A DNA stretch of 64,000 nt, from positions 1 through 64,000 of the forward strand of contig MNTT01000014.1 in NCBI GenBank assembly GCA_001917135.1, given 5' to 3'. The notes beneath the pieces were generated by a model. That model had not been told where the DNA came from. It saw only the letters and a list, made by a program, of their open reading frames with translations, and did not search any database. Source of the DNA: Acetobacter sp. 46_36 (GTDB taxonomy: Bacteria; Pseudomonadota; Alphaproteobacteria; RF32; CAG-239). Made by a program: the position numbers and the translations under genes. Shown here piece after piece: positions 51,133 to 60,846 of the stretch; positions within the stretch are counted from its first letter, which is position 1, and the number at the start of each line of letters is the position of its first letter.

Positions 51133-53367
51133 ATGAGTAGGAAAACAGTAAACGGAAAAATTGCAGTAATGGCTGTAATCTGCAGCTTTCTTATTGCAGT
51201 GCGCCCGGTATATGCGTTCGTGTGGCCTGTAATCGATTTGACAGAAATAGTTTCCTTTACAAACAGCATCAGTACCGGGCTAAACCGGATTACCAACGCC
51301 AAAAGTCAGTTGGATAATGTAACCAATACGATTAAAACAATTGGAGATCAGGTTGCTTCGGTTAAAAAATACGCAGCTGATTTAAAAGGGACAATAACCA
51401 ATATTAAAGACAGCGTAAGCACGATTACCGATAATATTGAAGAAACGACTGATAATGTGTCGGGCATTGTTGATGATGTCAACAAGGAGCTTAACGGCGC
51501 CGGTACGGCCGAAAATGAAAATGCGGAAACAACGGTTGACAGCGTAAACGAACAAGTTGATTCGGGAGCTCCTGAAGAAGATGTCCAGACGGTTGTTGAT
51601 GAAGCCAAAAAAGAATCAGAGACCGTAAGAGAAAATGTTAACAAGACATTTGATGAAGCCGATAAAGCTATCAATGAATCACTCGACACCGCCAATCAGG
51701 CGCTGGATATGCTTGTAGACAGCGTCAACGGGTATGATGGGCTGAGTGATGAAGAGCGCGCCGGATTCAAGCAGGAAGCTGGAAATATTAAAAATGATAT
51801 TGACGGATTAAAGGATACTTCGTCAGACATCATCGCTTCCGCCAAGGCGGACTATAACGAACAGTACAGTGAAAAAGTCGCAGCGGCATTTGACAGCTAC
51901 AGTCAGGCTGTCAGCGATTATTACGCGGGAAAAACCGACCGCGAAGCTTTAAACCAGGCCGGCGAGGATTTTAAAAACAGCGTAGCTTCCCTTGATGCCG
52001 GAATAGACCAGGGCGTTATCGACGGGTTAGTTGCAAATGCGCAGGAAATTGCAGATAAGATTGATGCGCTTGAAGAAAATATGATGAACAGCATCAGCAA
52101 TTCAGGAGATTATTCAGACGGCAGTGAGCAGATGTCTTTTTTAGGGCCGCAAATGCAAAAAAAGTTTGTACGGTCTGGTAAAGTATATGCTTTCAGCTTT
52201 CACTCGGAAAACTTGTCTTTTTTTCTGAAGGGGGTTTATGCCGAAGATGGCGATAAAAGTTTTTTGCTGTCTAAAGAACTGGCATGTGATAATTTGGATG
52301 TTGCCGACGTAGAAGAAAATCCTGGGAAATTAAGAATCTGCGTTGTAAAGGCCAAAACTGAAAAAGACCTGTATCCGAATGCATTCAAAGAAGAACTTTA
52401 TAAGGATTATCAGAAAAACGGCGTTTACAAACACATCATCGAAGATTATAGCATTGCAAATATTGTCAGTTTAAGCAAGGCCAAACAATTTTCTGCGACT
52501 TGGGGGAGTTTGGAACCGGACGATGACAGCAATAAAGGGACATTGTATGTCTTGCGCAAAACCTTGAAAGATGTTGACAATACGCGTAACGGTTTTGCCT
52601 TAATGGGGATGACCGATATTGAATCGCCCAAACTATGGAGCGAAATTCGCCGTATTGACGCATTGAATCGCGCTAAGGCCATGGCTCAGGATTTTGAACG
52701 CGGAACGACGCTTTTTTTGGACGGGCGCGATTCCGAGTTTGTCGAGGCGACTAAAAGGAACTGGGGAACAATGCAAAACGATGACTTGGATGCCAATGAA
52801 AATAAGGCAGTAAAAGGAAAAGCCGTTTTTTCAAATGTAATCTTGTCAATCTGCGGTCTGCGTGCCAAAGATATTTCCGTTTCGGAAATAAATAAAACCG
52901 ATACGGCATCTATTGCCCAGAAAGAAAAGAATTTGGCCGACTGTCTGTTTAAATATGCCGAAGCCGCCAGCAAAGGGACGAGCAATGGTTCTGCTATAGG
53001 GGCAGATACCGAAGCCGCCAAAAGAGAATGGCGTGATAAACAGACTAAAGCCTATAACGATTCTGCATTTAATAATCTGACACTGGCGGTGGTAAATAAC
53101 TATAAGTCAAGTTTGGACTATGTTGATCCTAAAAAATTGCCTGATCCGGACAAGGATAAAAACATTGTCAGTATGCAGGATGGATTGAAGGAAAGTACGA
53201 CAACCAAAGACGACTATGCTGCCGGAGCTCAGATAAACTACTATTCGACACAGCAAATTTTAAGCATAGTAGATGCGGATGCCCAAAATCAGCAGACAGA
53301 AATTTTAAAAGATCTGGCAACGTTTGATTATAACTATTTTGGCAAAACCACGGGTGGAGAAGGCTGA
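51133..53367 (+). CDS. VirB5-like exported coiled-coil protein 2, with a C-terminal extra domain
   Basis: This 744-aa protein has a signal peptide (RPVYA|F), FVWPVIDLTEI, then KSQLDNVTNTIKTIGD and SAKADYNEQYSEKVAAAFDS near residue 236. These match protein 1 in order, so the first 335 residues are a paralogue of it. A second domain of about 410 residues (from LGPQMQKKFVRSGKVYAFSF) follows, with cysteine pairs and no recognised family. It contains KVAAAFDSYSQAVSDYYAGK, comparable to DNYEKVIERYLRGD in protein 1. The stop overlaps the next ATG. Confidence 0.55.
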   Translation: MSRKTVNGKIAVMAVICSFLIAVRPVYAFVWPVIDLTEIVSFTNSISTGLNRITNAKSQLDNVTNTIKTIGDQVASVKKYAADLKGTITNIKDSVSTITDNIEETTDNVSGIVDDVNKELNGAGTAENENAETTVDSVNEQVDSGAPEEDVQTVVDEAKKESETVRENVNKTFDEADKAINESLDTANQALDMLVDSVNGYDGLSDEERAGFKQEAGNIKNDIDGLKDTSSDIIASAKADYNEQYSEKVAAAFDSYSQAVSDYYAGKTDREALNQAGEDFKNSVASLDAGIDQGVIDGLVANAQEIADKIDALEENMMNSISNSGDYSDGSEQMSFLGPQMQKKFVRSGKVYAFSFHSENLSFFLKGVYAEDGDKSFLLSKELACDNLDVADVEENPGKLRICVVKAKTEKDLYPNAFKEELYKDYQKNGVYKHIIEDYSIANIVSLSKAKQFSATWGSLEPDDDSNKGTLYVLRKTLKDVDNTRNGFALMGMTDIESPKLWSEIRRIDALNRAKAMAQDFERGTTLFLDGRDSEFVEATKRNWGTMQNDDLDANENKAVKGKAVFSNVILSICGLRAKDISVSEINKTDTASIAQKEKNLADCLFKYAEAASKGTSNGSAIGADTEAAKREWRDKQTKAYNDSAFNNLTLAVVNNYKSSLDYVDPKKLPDPDKDKNIVSMQDGLKESTTTKDDYAAGAQINYYSTQQILSIVDADAQNQQTEILKDLATFDYNYFGKTTGGEG

Positions 53368-54065
53368 TGAAAAAGAAACTGTGTATAGCCCTGTTCCTTT
53401 CTTTGTTCGTGTATACGAGAGAAGCGTATGCAATTTTTGACATAATGGCAAAAGTGCAGTCGGCGCTGGAATTGTATAAGGATGTAGAAAATAAGGTTCA
53501 GCAATATACTAAAAAGCTGCGCGATATAGAAAAGAGGGCGCGGCAGGGGTTTGACTTGGCAAGCAGCTGTTACAAAAACCCGAAACAATGTGATCCGAAA
53601 GCTTTGGAGGCTTTTGCCAAAGATTCGGAAAGTTATGTAAAAAGCATGAAGGAGATTAGGGTTATGCCGGGCGCCGAAGAGCTGAAAAAAGGCGATTTGA
53701 AGAAAAAAAGCGACAAAAGCTTGGCGCAAACGGTTGAAACCAGCTATATTTACCAGCGCGGCCAGGGGGATGATATTGAAAAGACCAGTAAAAACCGCCG
53801 TTTGATTAATGCCGTCGTAGCAGATGATGCGGCGCTTCTGTTTGCCAAGGGCGTTTCGGCACGACAGAGCATACTCGTCGAAGACGGTTCTCTGTATCAG
53901 GTTGAATTCAAAAAGAATAATATTGATGAAATTCTAAATGCGCAAAATATCGTAGCTATCGCGACGCAACAGCGTTTGAACCGGATTTTGGAGCTTCGCG
54001 CATATATGGCGAGCGCGGGAGCAACGGCTGAACTGACGCGTCAAACCAGAGAAGCGGATGAATAG
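53367..54065 (+). CDS. VirB5/TrbJ-like exported protein 3
   Basis: This 232-aa protein has a signal peptide (YTREAYA|I), then IFDIMAKVQSALELYKDVEN, KVQQYTKKLRDIEKRARQG, two cysteines (CYKNPKQC) and a C-terminal helix with LNRILELRAYMASAGATA. Size and pattern are nearest to ordinary VirB5/TrbJ. It couples to the previous gene through a shared TGATG. Confidence 0.6.
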   Translation: MKKKLCIALFLSLFVYTREAYAIFDIMAKVQSALELYKDVENKVQQYTKKLRDIEKRARQGFDLASSCYKNPKQCDPKALEAFAKDSESYVKSMKEIRVMPGAEELKKGDLKKKSDKSLAQTVETSYIYQRGQGDDIEKTSKNRRLINAVVADDAALLFAKGVSARQSILVEDGSLYQVEFKKNNIDEILNAQNIVAIATQQRLNRILELRAYMASAGATAELTRQTREADE

Positions 54066-54078
54066 GGGAGGTGCTGGC

Positions 54079-55425
54079 ATGAAAAGACTGTTAATTGCAA
54101 CCGCATTAATTTTTTCGCTGGCATTCAGGCCTGTCCCGGCAGAGGCATTGATTATTGATGCGCCGACGCTGGCAGCAAAAATCAGCGAATGGGCTGGCAA
54201 GCTTGCCGATGCCTCAACGCAGATAACGACGCATGTTTCTCAGGCAAAACAGATGACATCGCAGGGCTTCAATAAGGAAGAACTTTTCGGACTGGCTAAA
54301 GAATATGCGACCGAAAACGGTAAAAAACTGGTTCAGGAAAAAATGAAAAAAGTTGTTGAGGGAACCAAAAAGAAAAACAAGGATAAGCTTCAGGCAGAGC
54401 AGGATGCTTATGTAGAAGGGCGTAATCTGTATTATGACGAAAAAATCGGCATCGTTGAAGAAAGTATAAAAGAAACCAGAAGTTTGCAGACGTCAAAAGA
54501 AAGCGAGCGCGACCAGAAAAGGGCGGAAGTCCAGCAAAAGAAAGCCAAATATGAAAGCGTTAAACATATTCCCGGTGAGGCTGAAAAAGCGCAGGATGAA
54601 TATATGACAGCCCAGATGGAATATGATGCACTGGTTGCGGCGTGTACAGAACTGGATACTTTGGCTATAACGCTGGAGTCCCAGCGCGATACGCTGGAAA
54701 ATGAAAAAGCCAAAGTTGGAACTTCGGAAGACCCGCAGTATGTATCGTATCAAACCCGTCTGAAAGAATTGGATGCTGATAAAGAAGACGAGACTTTTGT
54801 CAGCAAAGTGGCGGATGAGGAAGATATTGAATGGAGCATGAAGAGCAATCCGGATATCGTCAATCAATTTACGCCGACGGAAGAAGACTATAAAAAATTT
54901 ATTGAACGTTATTTTTATGATCCGGAAGAGTTGGACAGCGCGTCGGGCGATGAAGGGCGCATTATGCACCAGACAAAAATTGATGCCGTTGCGCGCGAAC
55001 GGAAATACTTGCTGACCAATACGGCGGCGCACCTTTTGCAGGTAACGGCAACACTGCGGCGTGAGATTCCGGTGCGAACCGAAGTAATTGACGAAATGTT
55101 CAAGAACACGCCCAAAGCTACCGGCGAGTTGGAGGCAATTTCGTCTTATTCGGCAACCAGAATAGAAAATATGAAGGCTCTGCTGATGTATGCCAAACTG
55201 CAAAGCGCCCGCTTGCAGTATATGGCGGCAAGAGAATTGCTGAATCTGAACGGTGTAAAAACGCCGAACGGAACCTATAAGGATTTTGATTTGGAAAAAT
55301 ATATTCTGACTAAGGAATATGTTGATAAGATTGTAAAAGAGGCTGATACGGCAAACAATGCCGTAACCGCGGTGGAAGAAAATTACAAAGTTAACGGGGA
55401 GGACTACCAATGGTTAAAAAATTAA
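54079..55425 (+). CDS. VirB5-like exported coiled-coil protein 4
   Basis: This 448-aa protein has a signal peptide (RPVPAEA|L), then LIIDAPTLAAKISEWAGKLA, DASTQITTHVSQAKQM, a VirB5-like start. A strongly charged coiled coil (about 95-220) and a C-terminal helical domain with SYSATRIENMKALLMYAKLQ and ARLQYMAAREL follow. ATG 54079 has GGGGAGG upstream. It overlaps the 1799-aa gene by 16 bases. Confidence 0.58.
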   Translation: MKRLLIATALIFSLAFRPVPAEALIIDAPTLAAKISEWAGKLADASTQITTHVSQAKQMTSQGFNKEELFGLAKEYATENGKKLVQEKMKKVVEGTKKKNKDKLQAEQDAYVEGRNLYYDEKIGIVEESIKETRSLQTSKESERDQKRAEVQQKKAKYESVKHIPGEAEKAQDEYMTAQMEYDALVAACTELDTLAITLESQRDTLENEKAKVGTSEDPQYVSYQTRLKELDADKEDETFVSKVADEEDIEWSMKSNPDIVNQFTPTEEDYKKFIERYFYDPEELDSASGDEGRIMHQTKIDAVARERKYLLTNTAAHLLQVTATLRREIPVRTEVIDEMFKNTPKATGELEAISSYSATRIENMKALLMYAKLQSARLQYMAARELLNLNGVKTPNGTYKDFDLEKYILTKEYVDKIVKEADTANNAVTAVEENYKVNGEDYQWLKN

Positions 55426-58400
55426 GGTTGCTGCAATGCCTGCTCCTGAGTGTCGTCATCTTGGGTGCAGAGGTAAAAAAGGCAGATGCATTCTTTTTAT
55501 TGCCGCCGATGCCTTGGGACATTGAAGTCGATATTCCCGGCAATGCCAATAAGGTGGTGTCCAATCTGAAGGCTTATTACCGCCAGCTTCAGACAATTAA
55601 GTCCGAGCTGAACAGCCAAAAGCTTGAAGTTCTTAAAAAAGGACAGGTTTTTGCTTTTGTATCCGAAAAACTTAAAAGCGAAGGCGGTAAAAATAAAACC
55701 CCGGGCAAGGGAAAATTACAAAACAATGCCGAATTGGGCATCAGCAAAGGCGGCCTTGATGAAGAAGAAAATTTCAATGCTTTCCATACGCTGTTTTTCA
55801 CCTATCCTCCCGAAAGCGACTATCCGGACAATTATCCGGCGGTGAAGACGGCATATAAACACAAGGCGATTGAATATAAGCAGGATGTAATAATGGAAAC
55901 CTATCTGACCGGAAGGGTAACGGAAGATTATCTGGGGTTGGTAGAAAAGACCATAGAGCGGTTGGATAATTGCCAGAAAGGACTGTATACTAAGGAAGAA
56001 ATGGCCGAACACTGCGTCTTTTTCGGTTTGCAGATGGCTTATATCGAGCCGGAAAAGGCCGAACCCGAAGGTGATCCGGAAAATAGTGAAAACCCCGGTC
56101 AGTACGGCGAAATTATGAACGCCTATATCGTAACGACGGTATATGACCGCCTGATGCGTATGGTAGAAGACTTGACGGCGGCGGAAGCTCAGTTTATGTC
56201 CGCTAAGCAGATTGATATGGTTGACCCGATAAATCCTGATGACCAGCAGAGTTCGGCCGAAGATTATCTTGATAACGGATATCGTTTTGCTTATAATGAA
56301 AGCCGAACCTATGCCCATGCTAAAGGAACGATGCTTGGCGGCGACTACATTCGCAGCGAAGAATGCAAAAACGGTGGCAAAAACTGCCCCGGGCTGAACG
56401 AAGATAAGGCTGAGCTCAAAAATGCGGACGATACGGCAATTTTAGGAAAACTGCAGCCGGTTGACGAGCAGATTAACCAGGCGATGAACCTGCATAACTT
56501 AAAGGCTCAGCTTGGCGAATATAAGTCTCAGTACCGTAAATATTTGAAAGCTAAAGAAATTCATGAGCGTATGCTGAAAGTTCTGGAAAAGAGCGATCAG
56601 TGCACGGCCGGATTCTTTGACCGTTACAGTAATGGTCAGGGAGCATCTATCTGGTACGGCGGCAGCGCTCCGGCCAAAGCTAACGACCATGACAGTCGTT
56701 CCGGGCTCTCCCGTACTGTAATAGAAGAGTACCAGAAAGATACGACGGATACGATATTGGGAACGAAAAGCAGTGAATGTGACGGGTTTTATGAAAGCTG
56801 CCCCGACGGGTATCGCTTGGATGAAACCAACCCTTGCCAATACGAAGACGCTTCGGGCAAAACCGTAACCAGTTCAACCATGTTTGCCTGCGTATTGGAT
56901 ACAGTTACGTCAGATACAGAGTCAGAACAGCCGGCCGTAGACTTTGAACCAAAATTGGCCGAAAGTTATGAAATGGAAGGACTGAAAAATACCCGCGAAT
57001 ATAATGATACCGATTTTCTGATAGACGGAACGCAGGCCGATGATATCCAGACGGATAACCGTGTAAAGGCCGAAAAAGGCTGGCGCATAGGGTATAATCA
57101 CGTTATGGAACTGACTGAAAACGGCACCTTGCAGTTTGAACCCTGGAACGACCAGAAAAATCTGCAATCCGAATATCTGCGCAATAAATATCGGAATATG
57201 CGGATGATAGTCAAAGCCGTAGACGAAGGTATGATGTCCTATCGCGTGGCTAAGACTCAGGCGGAGAAATATGGCAGAGTAGGGCCGATTGAAAAAGTGT
57301 TGCCTGCTGTTACCGCGTGTAAATTAACAACCGATGCAACAAAAGATGCCTGGAATCAGGAATGTGGTGATTTCAGCGGAGGATGTAGTGTCAGCGGTGA
57401 TACCGCATCTTGTTCCGGTACCAAGACCATAATGTGTACCTGCTACAACAGCGACGGTGAACCCTATAGCTGCTCCAAGACGCTGCACTGCAGTATCAGC
57501 GGCAGCAATGATACGGGGTGGATTACGGGAAGTAAAGAGGAAGGGTGTGTACCGACGACGGTCCCGATAAAATATGACCAGCGTATAAAATCCCTTTCCG
57601 GCGGCTGCGCTTTCCCGAAAGCAAATACCACCTATGAGGCTTCGCTGGAAGACAAAAGCGGCAAATGTCCGGGAACGTGGGATTTCAGTACGAAATTCCT
57701 TGTTCAGAAATATATGCCGGCCGTTGTTGGCAGCTGGAAAAATGGCGGCGGTTTTGAAAGCACCTGCCCGGGCAGTCTGGATTCGCAAACTACCCATCTG
57801 TTTGACAATACGCATGCAGCCGGACGGGTAGTAGCTTCTGACCGCTTTGAAGATATTCTGAAAAAGCGTAAAGAAGTGGAACAAAGGCTTCAGAGTATGG
57901 TTACGCAGTATGAGAGTGAAATGAAGTCGCTGAAGGCTCAGCTGAAGTCAACTATTGTAGCGCGCAAATCGCACAGTGAACGCTTAAGCCAGGCAACGGA
58001 TACCAAAAATGAAGCCGTACAGGAGCGTCAGCGTTCTCTGCAAAGGGTAACTGCGATTGAAAATCAGATTAACGATTTGAAAAACAACCGTATCCCGGCC
58101 TTGCAGGAACGTCTTGCCGGTAGAGAGCCGAAGCCTGAAAAACTGCAAAAGGATTTGGATTCTATCCTGACCGGCGCCGGTGAAGATTTGGAAAAATATG
58201 AAAATCCGACCCTTGCGCAGAAAATCGGCCAGATTCCGGCACTGGAAGAAGAACTTGCCTATATCTGCAAAAAGGCTCCGGAAAAAGACAAGGAATGTGC
58301 GTCGTACAGCGGCAAGTCCAACCAATATGACCCGTATGAAAATATTGAAGACGAAGACGATATTTTCAAAAATGTCGCCGAGTTGGAAAATACTATAACA

Positions 58401-60809
58401 ACGGCTCAGGTAACAATGGACAGTGCGCAGTCTATGCTGGATGTGCTTCAGGATCAGATTGACAGCCTTAGCGAACAGATAAGGGAGCGCGCATCCCGCT
58501 TTGCCAAGGAATATCTGGCTGCCGCGGAGCAGGGACAGCAGGAAATTGAAGCTGTCAATAAAGAATTTGAAGACAAGCTTGAAACCAAGGATGACGGCAG
58601 TGAACCTGACCGTATGGTTAATAATAACCGCCGTTGGTGCAAAAAAGACGGTTTCTTGGGAATTGGCTGCAGGGAATACAGCCACGAATATAAATTTGAC
58701 AACCTTAAATGGACGATGGCGAGAGTTATGTTCGGCAACGGTACATCAAACAGCGAAGGGGCTGTAGACGGTGAATTGCCGGGAATCGTCAATGATACGA
58801 TAGACGAGCGCTGGTTCAAAAACAACTGGTCGCAGTATCCGCGGAAGCTGTCAAGTGTCGGTGTTGTTCGTAAGTTTGTGGTTGCCAACGGCTGTTTGAG
58901 TGCATACGGCGTGGCAGACGGCGTTCATACGCCTGAAACGATAGCTCAGGCAGTCAAGAAACAGGCGATGAAAGAAGCTGTTGATGCGCTTGCGGGAGCT
59001 GGCGGATATATTCCGAAAGCCGATGAAATTATCAAAGATGAAGTTGATTCGGCGGTAAAGGAAATCACGACTGTTATGGAAGAATGGGGCGTAACCGGAG
59101 AAGACGGCGTAGCACCGAATGAAGCCATATACAAGCATGCAAATTATGCAGGCAATGGTGAAGGTGACGGCGGACAGGCTGTAACTGCACGCCATTACAA
59201 ACTGATTGACGAGCTGAAACAGGCCGAGCATCAGCCAGAGTTGAATGCTGCCGGCATAAAGCTGGAAGAAAGTTTCGGTATCCCGTCCGGTATCATAACC
59301 GACGACGACTTCTTTGCCGGGTTGCCTGCTCGCGGTGCGTATACTGTAACTGTTCCGTCATATGGCAAACAGCCTGAAAAACTCAAGTTTGATGAAAATG
59401 ACGGGCGCGATTATATGGCACCGCACCGGCCGCTGCTGAATTTGGCGCCGATAAGGGAAGTGTTCTATTTCAGTGCTATGGACTATGACGATGTTCCGCA
59501 GGAAAACGGCGCGCCGTCGCTTTCAACGCTGGTTGACCGGAAATATAAAAATACCGAGGGCGTTGAACCTGTAGAATATTTGCCGGAAACCTGGCGATAT
59601 CTTCTCGCAACGCCGAATATGCGCAATGAACCGACGCCGAAATATCAGCAGACGTTTGTTGAACGGTCTTATGGCAAAGACAAGTTAAAAGACTATATCA
59701 ACAATAAGGATATCGGTGGCAAAGAAGAACACTACCGTGCAATAATTGGACGTGCCGGCGTATATCCGTGCAAGCTTGGCGGTACGGTAATTGACGAGGG
59801 TGGTGGCGACGGTGTCGGCAATATGAGCTTCAAACGGCGCAGTTCGTTGCCCGCCGGAGCAGTTGCTGAAACCTGTCAGGAAGTTGCGCTGCATAAGAAC
59901 GGCGTCCGGCACCTGCTTGCGGACCACAATGCTAAGGATGAAGGCAAGTCAAAAGCCTTGCAGGGAAGTCTGGGCAGTACGTCCGAACCGATGTACACGA
60001 ATTACAGCGAATTGGGGCAGTTCCTGAATGGTGATTTGAAATATCGTCCGATGCTGAAGAATATATATGATTATTTGCTGGATGAAAATAACCAGGATAA
60101 CAGCATTGAACGCCAGCGCGGTGATTTGGCGACATTTAAGCGTAACGTTATCGGTGGATTCCTGGAAGCAGTGAATGCCGAACATAATGCACAGAAGACG
60201 TTGGATAACAATAAGGAAGACGTTGTTAATTCTTTGAAGAATTTGTGCACGCAGCTGCATAACTTCGGTGAGAGTGTCAACGGTGAGGCCTGCGAAGATG
60301 AAAGCGACAGTACCTGTGCTGATCAGATTGCAGAACAGTGTGCAGCTTATATTATGGACAACGGAGGTCTGGCGAAAAATGCGGCTGATGACAAATATGA
60401 GGTTGATTGTGCCCAATCTTCCGGCGGTTCCTATTACGAGCAGATATTCTGCAAACTGAATGACCTGAAAGATGAGGCTATTGCCAAAGCCCATCAGGGG
60501 TATTCCGAAACAGACAGCGATGGCACTACGGTTACCTATGTCGGTTTCGATAGTCTGAAAGGGGAAGCTTCTGCTACGGATTCTGACAGGGTTAAAGAGC
60601 GCATTCAGGAAATTGAGGATTATTTCGGAGCCTTTGAAGCCGATGCCGATGAAGTATCTTATATTCAGCCGAAAGCAACGAAAGCGTCTGTAACCGAAGA
60701 CGTCAAGGAGGCTAAGGCCAACTGGGAAGCTTCGCGTGCGGCGGAAGAGGAAGGCATAACCTCAATGGATAATCAGAGCCAGGCAGTAGCTTACTGCCCG
60801 GTATATTAA
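55410..60809 (+). CDS. 1799-aa exported cysteine-rich coiled-coil protein, end of the VirB5-like array
   Basis: The largest gene of the window has a signal peptide (LLSVVILGAEVKKADA|F), then PPMPWDIEVDIPGNANKVVS and an N-terminal helical region like its neighbours. Cysteine-rich stretches occur near residues 300-330, 440-480 and 630-780 (for example CTCYNSDGEPYSCSKTLHC). A coiled coil spans about 811-1050, and a C-terminal region has more cysteine pairs (CTQLHNFGESVNGEAC). No membrane helix beyond the signal and no known enzyme motif. It is far larger than VirB5. A long pilus-tip, adhesin or extracellular shaft component is a guess. GGGGAGGA precedes the ATG. Confidence 0.6.
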   Translation: MVKKLRLLQCLLLSVVILGAEVKKADAFFLLPPMPWDIEVDIPGNANKVVSNLKAYYRQLQTIKSELNSQKLEVLKKGQVFAFVSEKLKSEGGKNKTPGKGKLQNNAELGISKGGLDEEENFNAFHTLFFTYPPESDYPDNYPAVKTAYKHKAIEYKQDVIMETYLTGRVTEDYLGLVEKTIERLDNCQKGLYTKEEMAEHCVFFGLQMAYIEPEKAEPEGDPENSENPGQYGEIMNAYIVTTVYDRLMRMVEDLTAAEAQFMSAKQIDMVDPINPDDQQSSAEDYLDNGYRFAYNESRTYAHAKGTMLGGDYIRSEECKNGGKNCPGLNEDKAELKNADDTAILGKLQPVDEQINQAMNLHNLKAQLGEYKSQYRKYLKAKEIHERMLKVLEKSDQCTAGFFDRYSNGQGASIWYGGSAPAKANDHDSRSGLSRTVIEEYQKDTTDTILGTKSSECDGFYESCPDGYRLDETNPCQYEDASGKTVTSSTMFACVLDTVTSDTESEQPAVDFEPKLAESYEMEGLKNTREYNDTDFLIDGTQADDIQTDNRVKAEKGWRIGYNHVMELTENGTLQFEPWNDQKNLQSEYLRNKYRNMRMIVKAVDEGMMSYRVAKTQAEKYGRVGPIEKVLPAVTACKLTTDATKDAWNQECGDFSGGCSVSGDTASCSGTKTIMCTCYNSDGEPYSCSKTLHCSISGSNDTGWITGSKEEGCVPTTVPIKYDQRIKSLSGGCAFPKANTTYEASLEDKSGKCPGTWDFSTKFLVQKYMPAVVGSWKNGGGFESTCPGSLDSQTTHLFDNTHAAGRVVASDRFEDILKKRKEVEQRLQSMVTQYESEMKSLKAQLKSTIVARKSHSERLSQATDTKNEAVQERQRSLQRVTAIENQINDLKNNRIPALQERLAGREPKPEKLQKDLDSILTGAGEDLEKYENPTLAQKIGQIPALEEELAYICKKAPEKDKECASYSGKSNQYDPYENIEDEDDIFKNVAELENTITTAQVTMDSAQSMLDVLQDQIDSLSEQIRERASRFAKEYLAAAEQGQQEIEAVNKEFEDKLETKDDGSEPDRMVNNNRRWCKKDGFLGIGCREYSHEYKFDNLKWTMARVMFGNGTSNSEGAVDGELPGIVNDTIDERWFKNNWSQYPRKLSSVGVVRKFVVANGCLSAYGVADGVHTPETIAQAVKKQAMKEAVDALAGAGGYIPKADEIIKDEVDSAVKEITTVMEEWGVTGEDGVAPNEAIYKHANYAGNGEGDGGQAVTARHYKLIDELKQAEHQPELNAAGIKLEESFGIPSGIITDDDFFAGLPARGAYTVTVPSYGKQPEKLKFDENDGRDYMAPHRPLLNLAPIREVFYFSAMDYDDVPQENGAPSLSTLVDRKYKNTEGVEPVEYLPETWRYLLATPNMRNEPTPKYQQTFVERSYGKDKLKDYINNKDIGGKEEHYRAIIGRAGVYPCKLGGTVIDEGGGDGVGNMSFKRRSSLPAGAVAETCQEVALHKNGVRHLLADHNAKDEGKSKALQGSLGSTSEPMYTNYSELGQFLNGDLKYRPMLKNIYDYLLDENNQDNSIERQRGDLATFKRNVIGGFLEAVNAEHNAQKTLDNNKEDVVNSLKNLCTQLHNFGESVNGEACEDESDSTCADQIAEQCAAYIMDNGGLAKNAADDKYEVDCAQSSGGSYYEQIFCKLNDLKDEAIAKAHQGYSETDSDGTTVTYVGFDSLKGEASATDSDRVKERIQEIEDYFGAFEADADEVSYIQPKATKASVTEDVKEAKANWEASRAAEEEGITSMDNQSQAVAYCPVY

Positions 60810-60846
60810 GAGGGGCCGCACAGGTTAAGAGGTAAAGAAGCAGACA

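Noticed and set aside
54493..55410. Long antisense open frame under the VirB5-like protein 4 gene
   Set aside because: It mirrors the sense gene's codon bias, has no ribosome site and gives a His/Phe/Ile-rich product typical of antisense shadows.
58454..58888. Antisense frames inside the 1799-aa gene
   Set aside because: Serine/leucine-rich shadow composition and no start signals; the sense frame is continuous and coupled to its neighbour.
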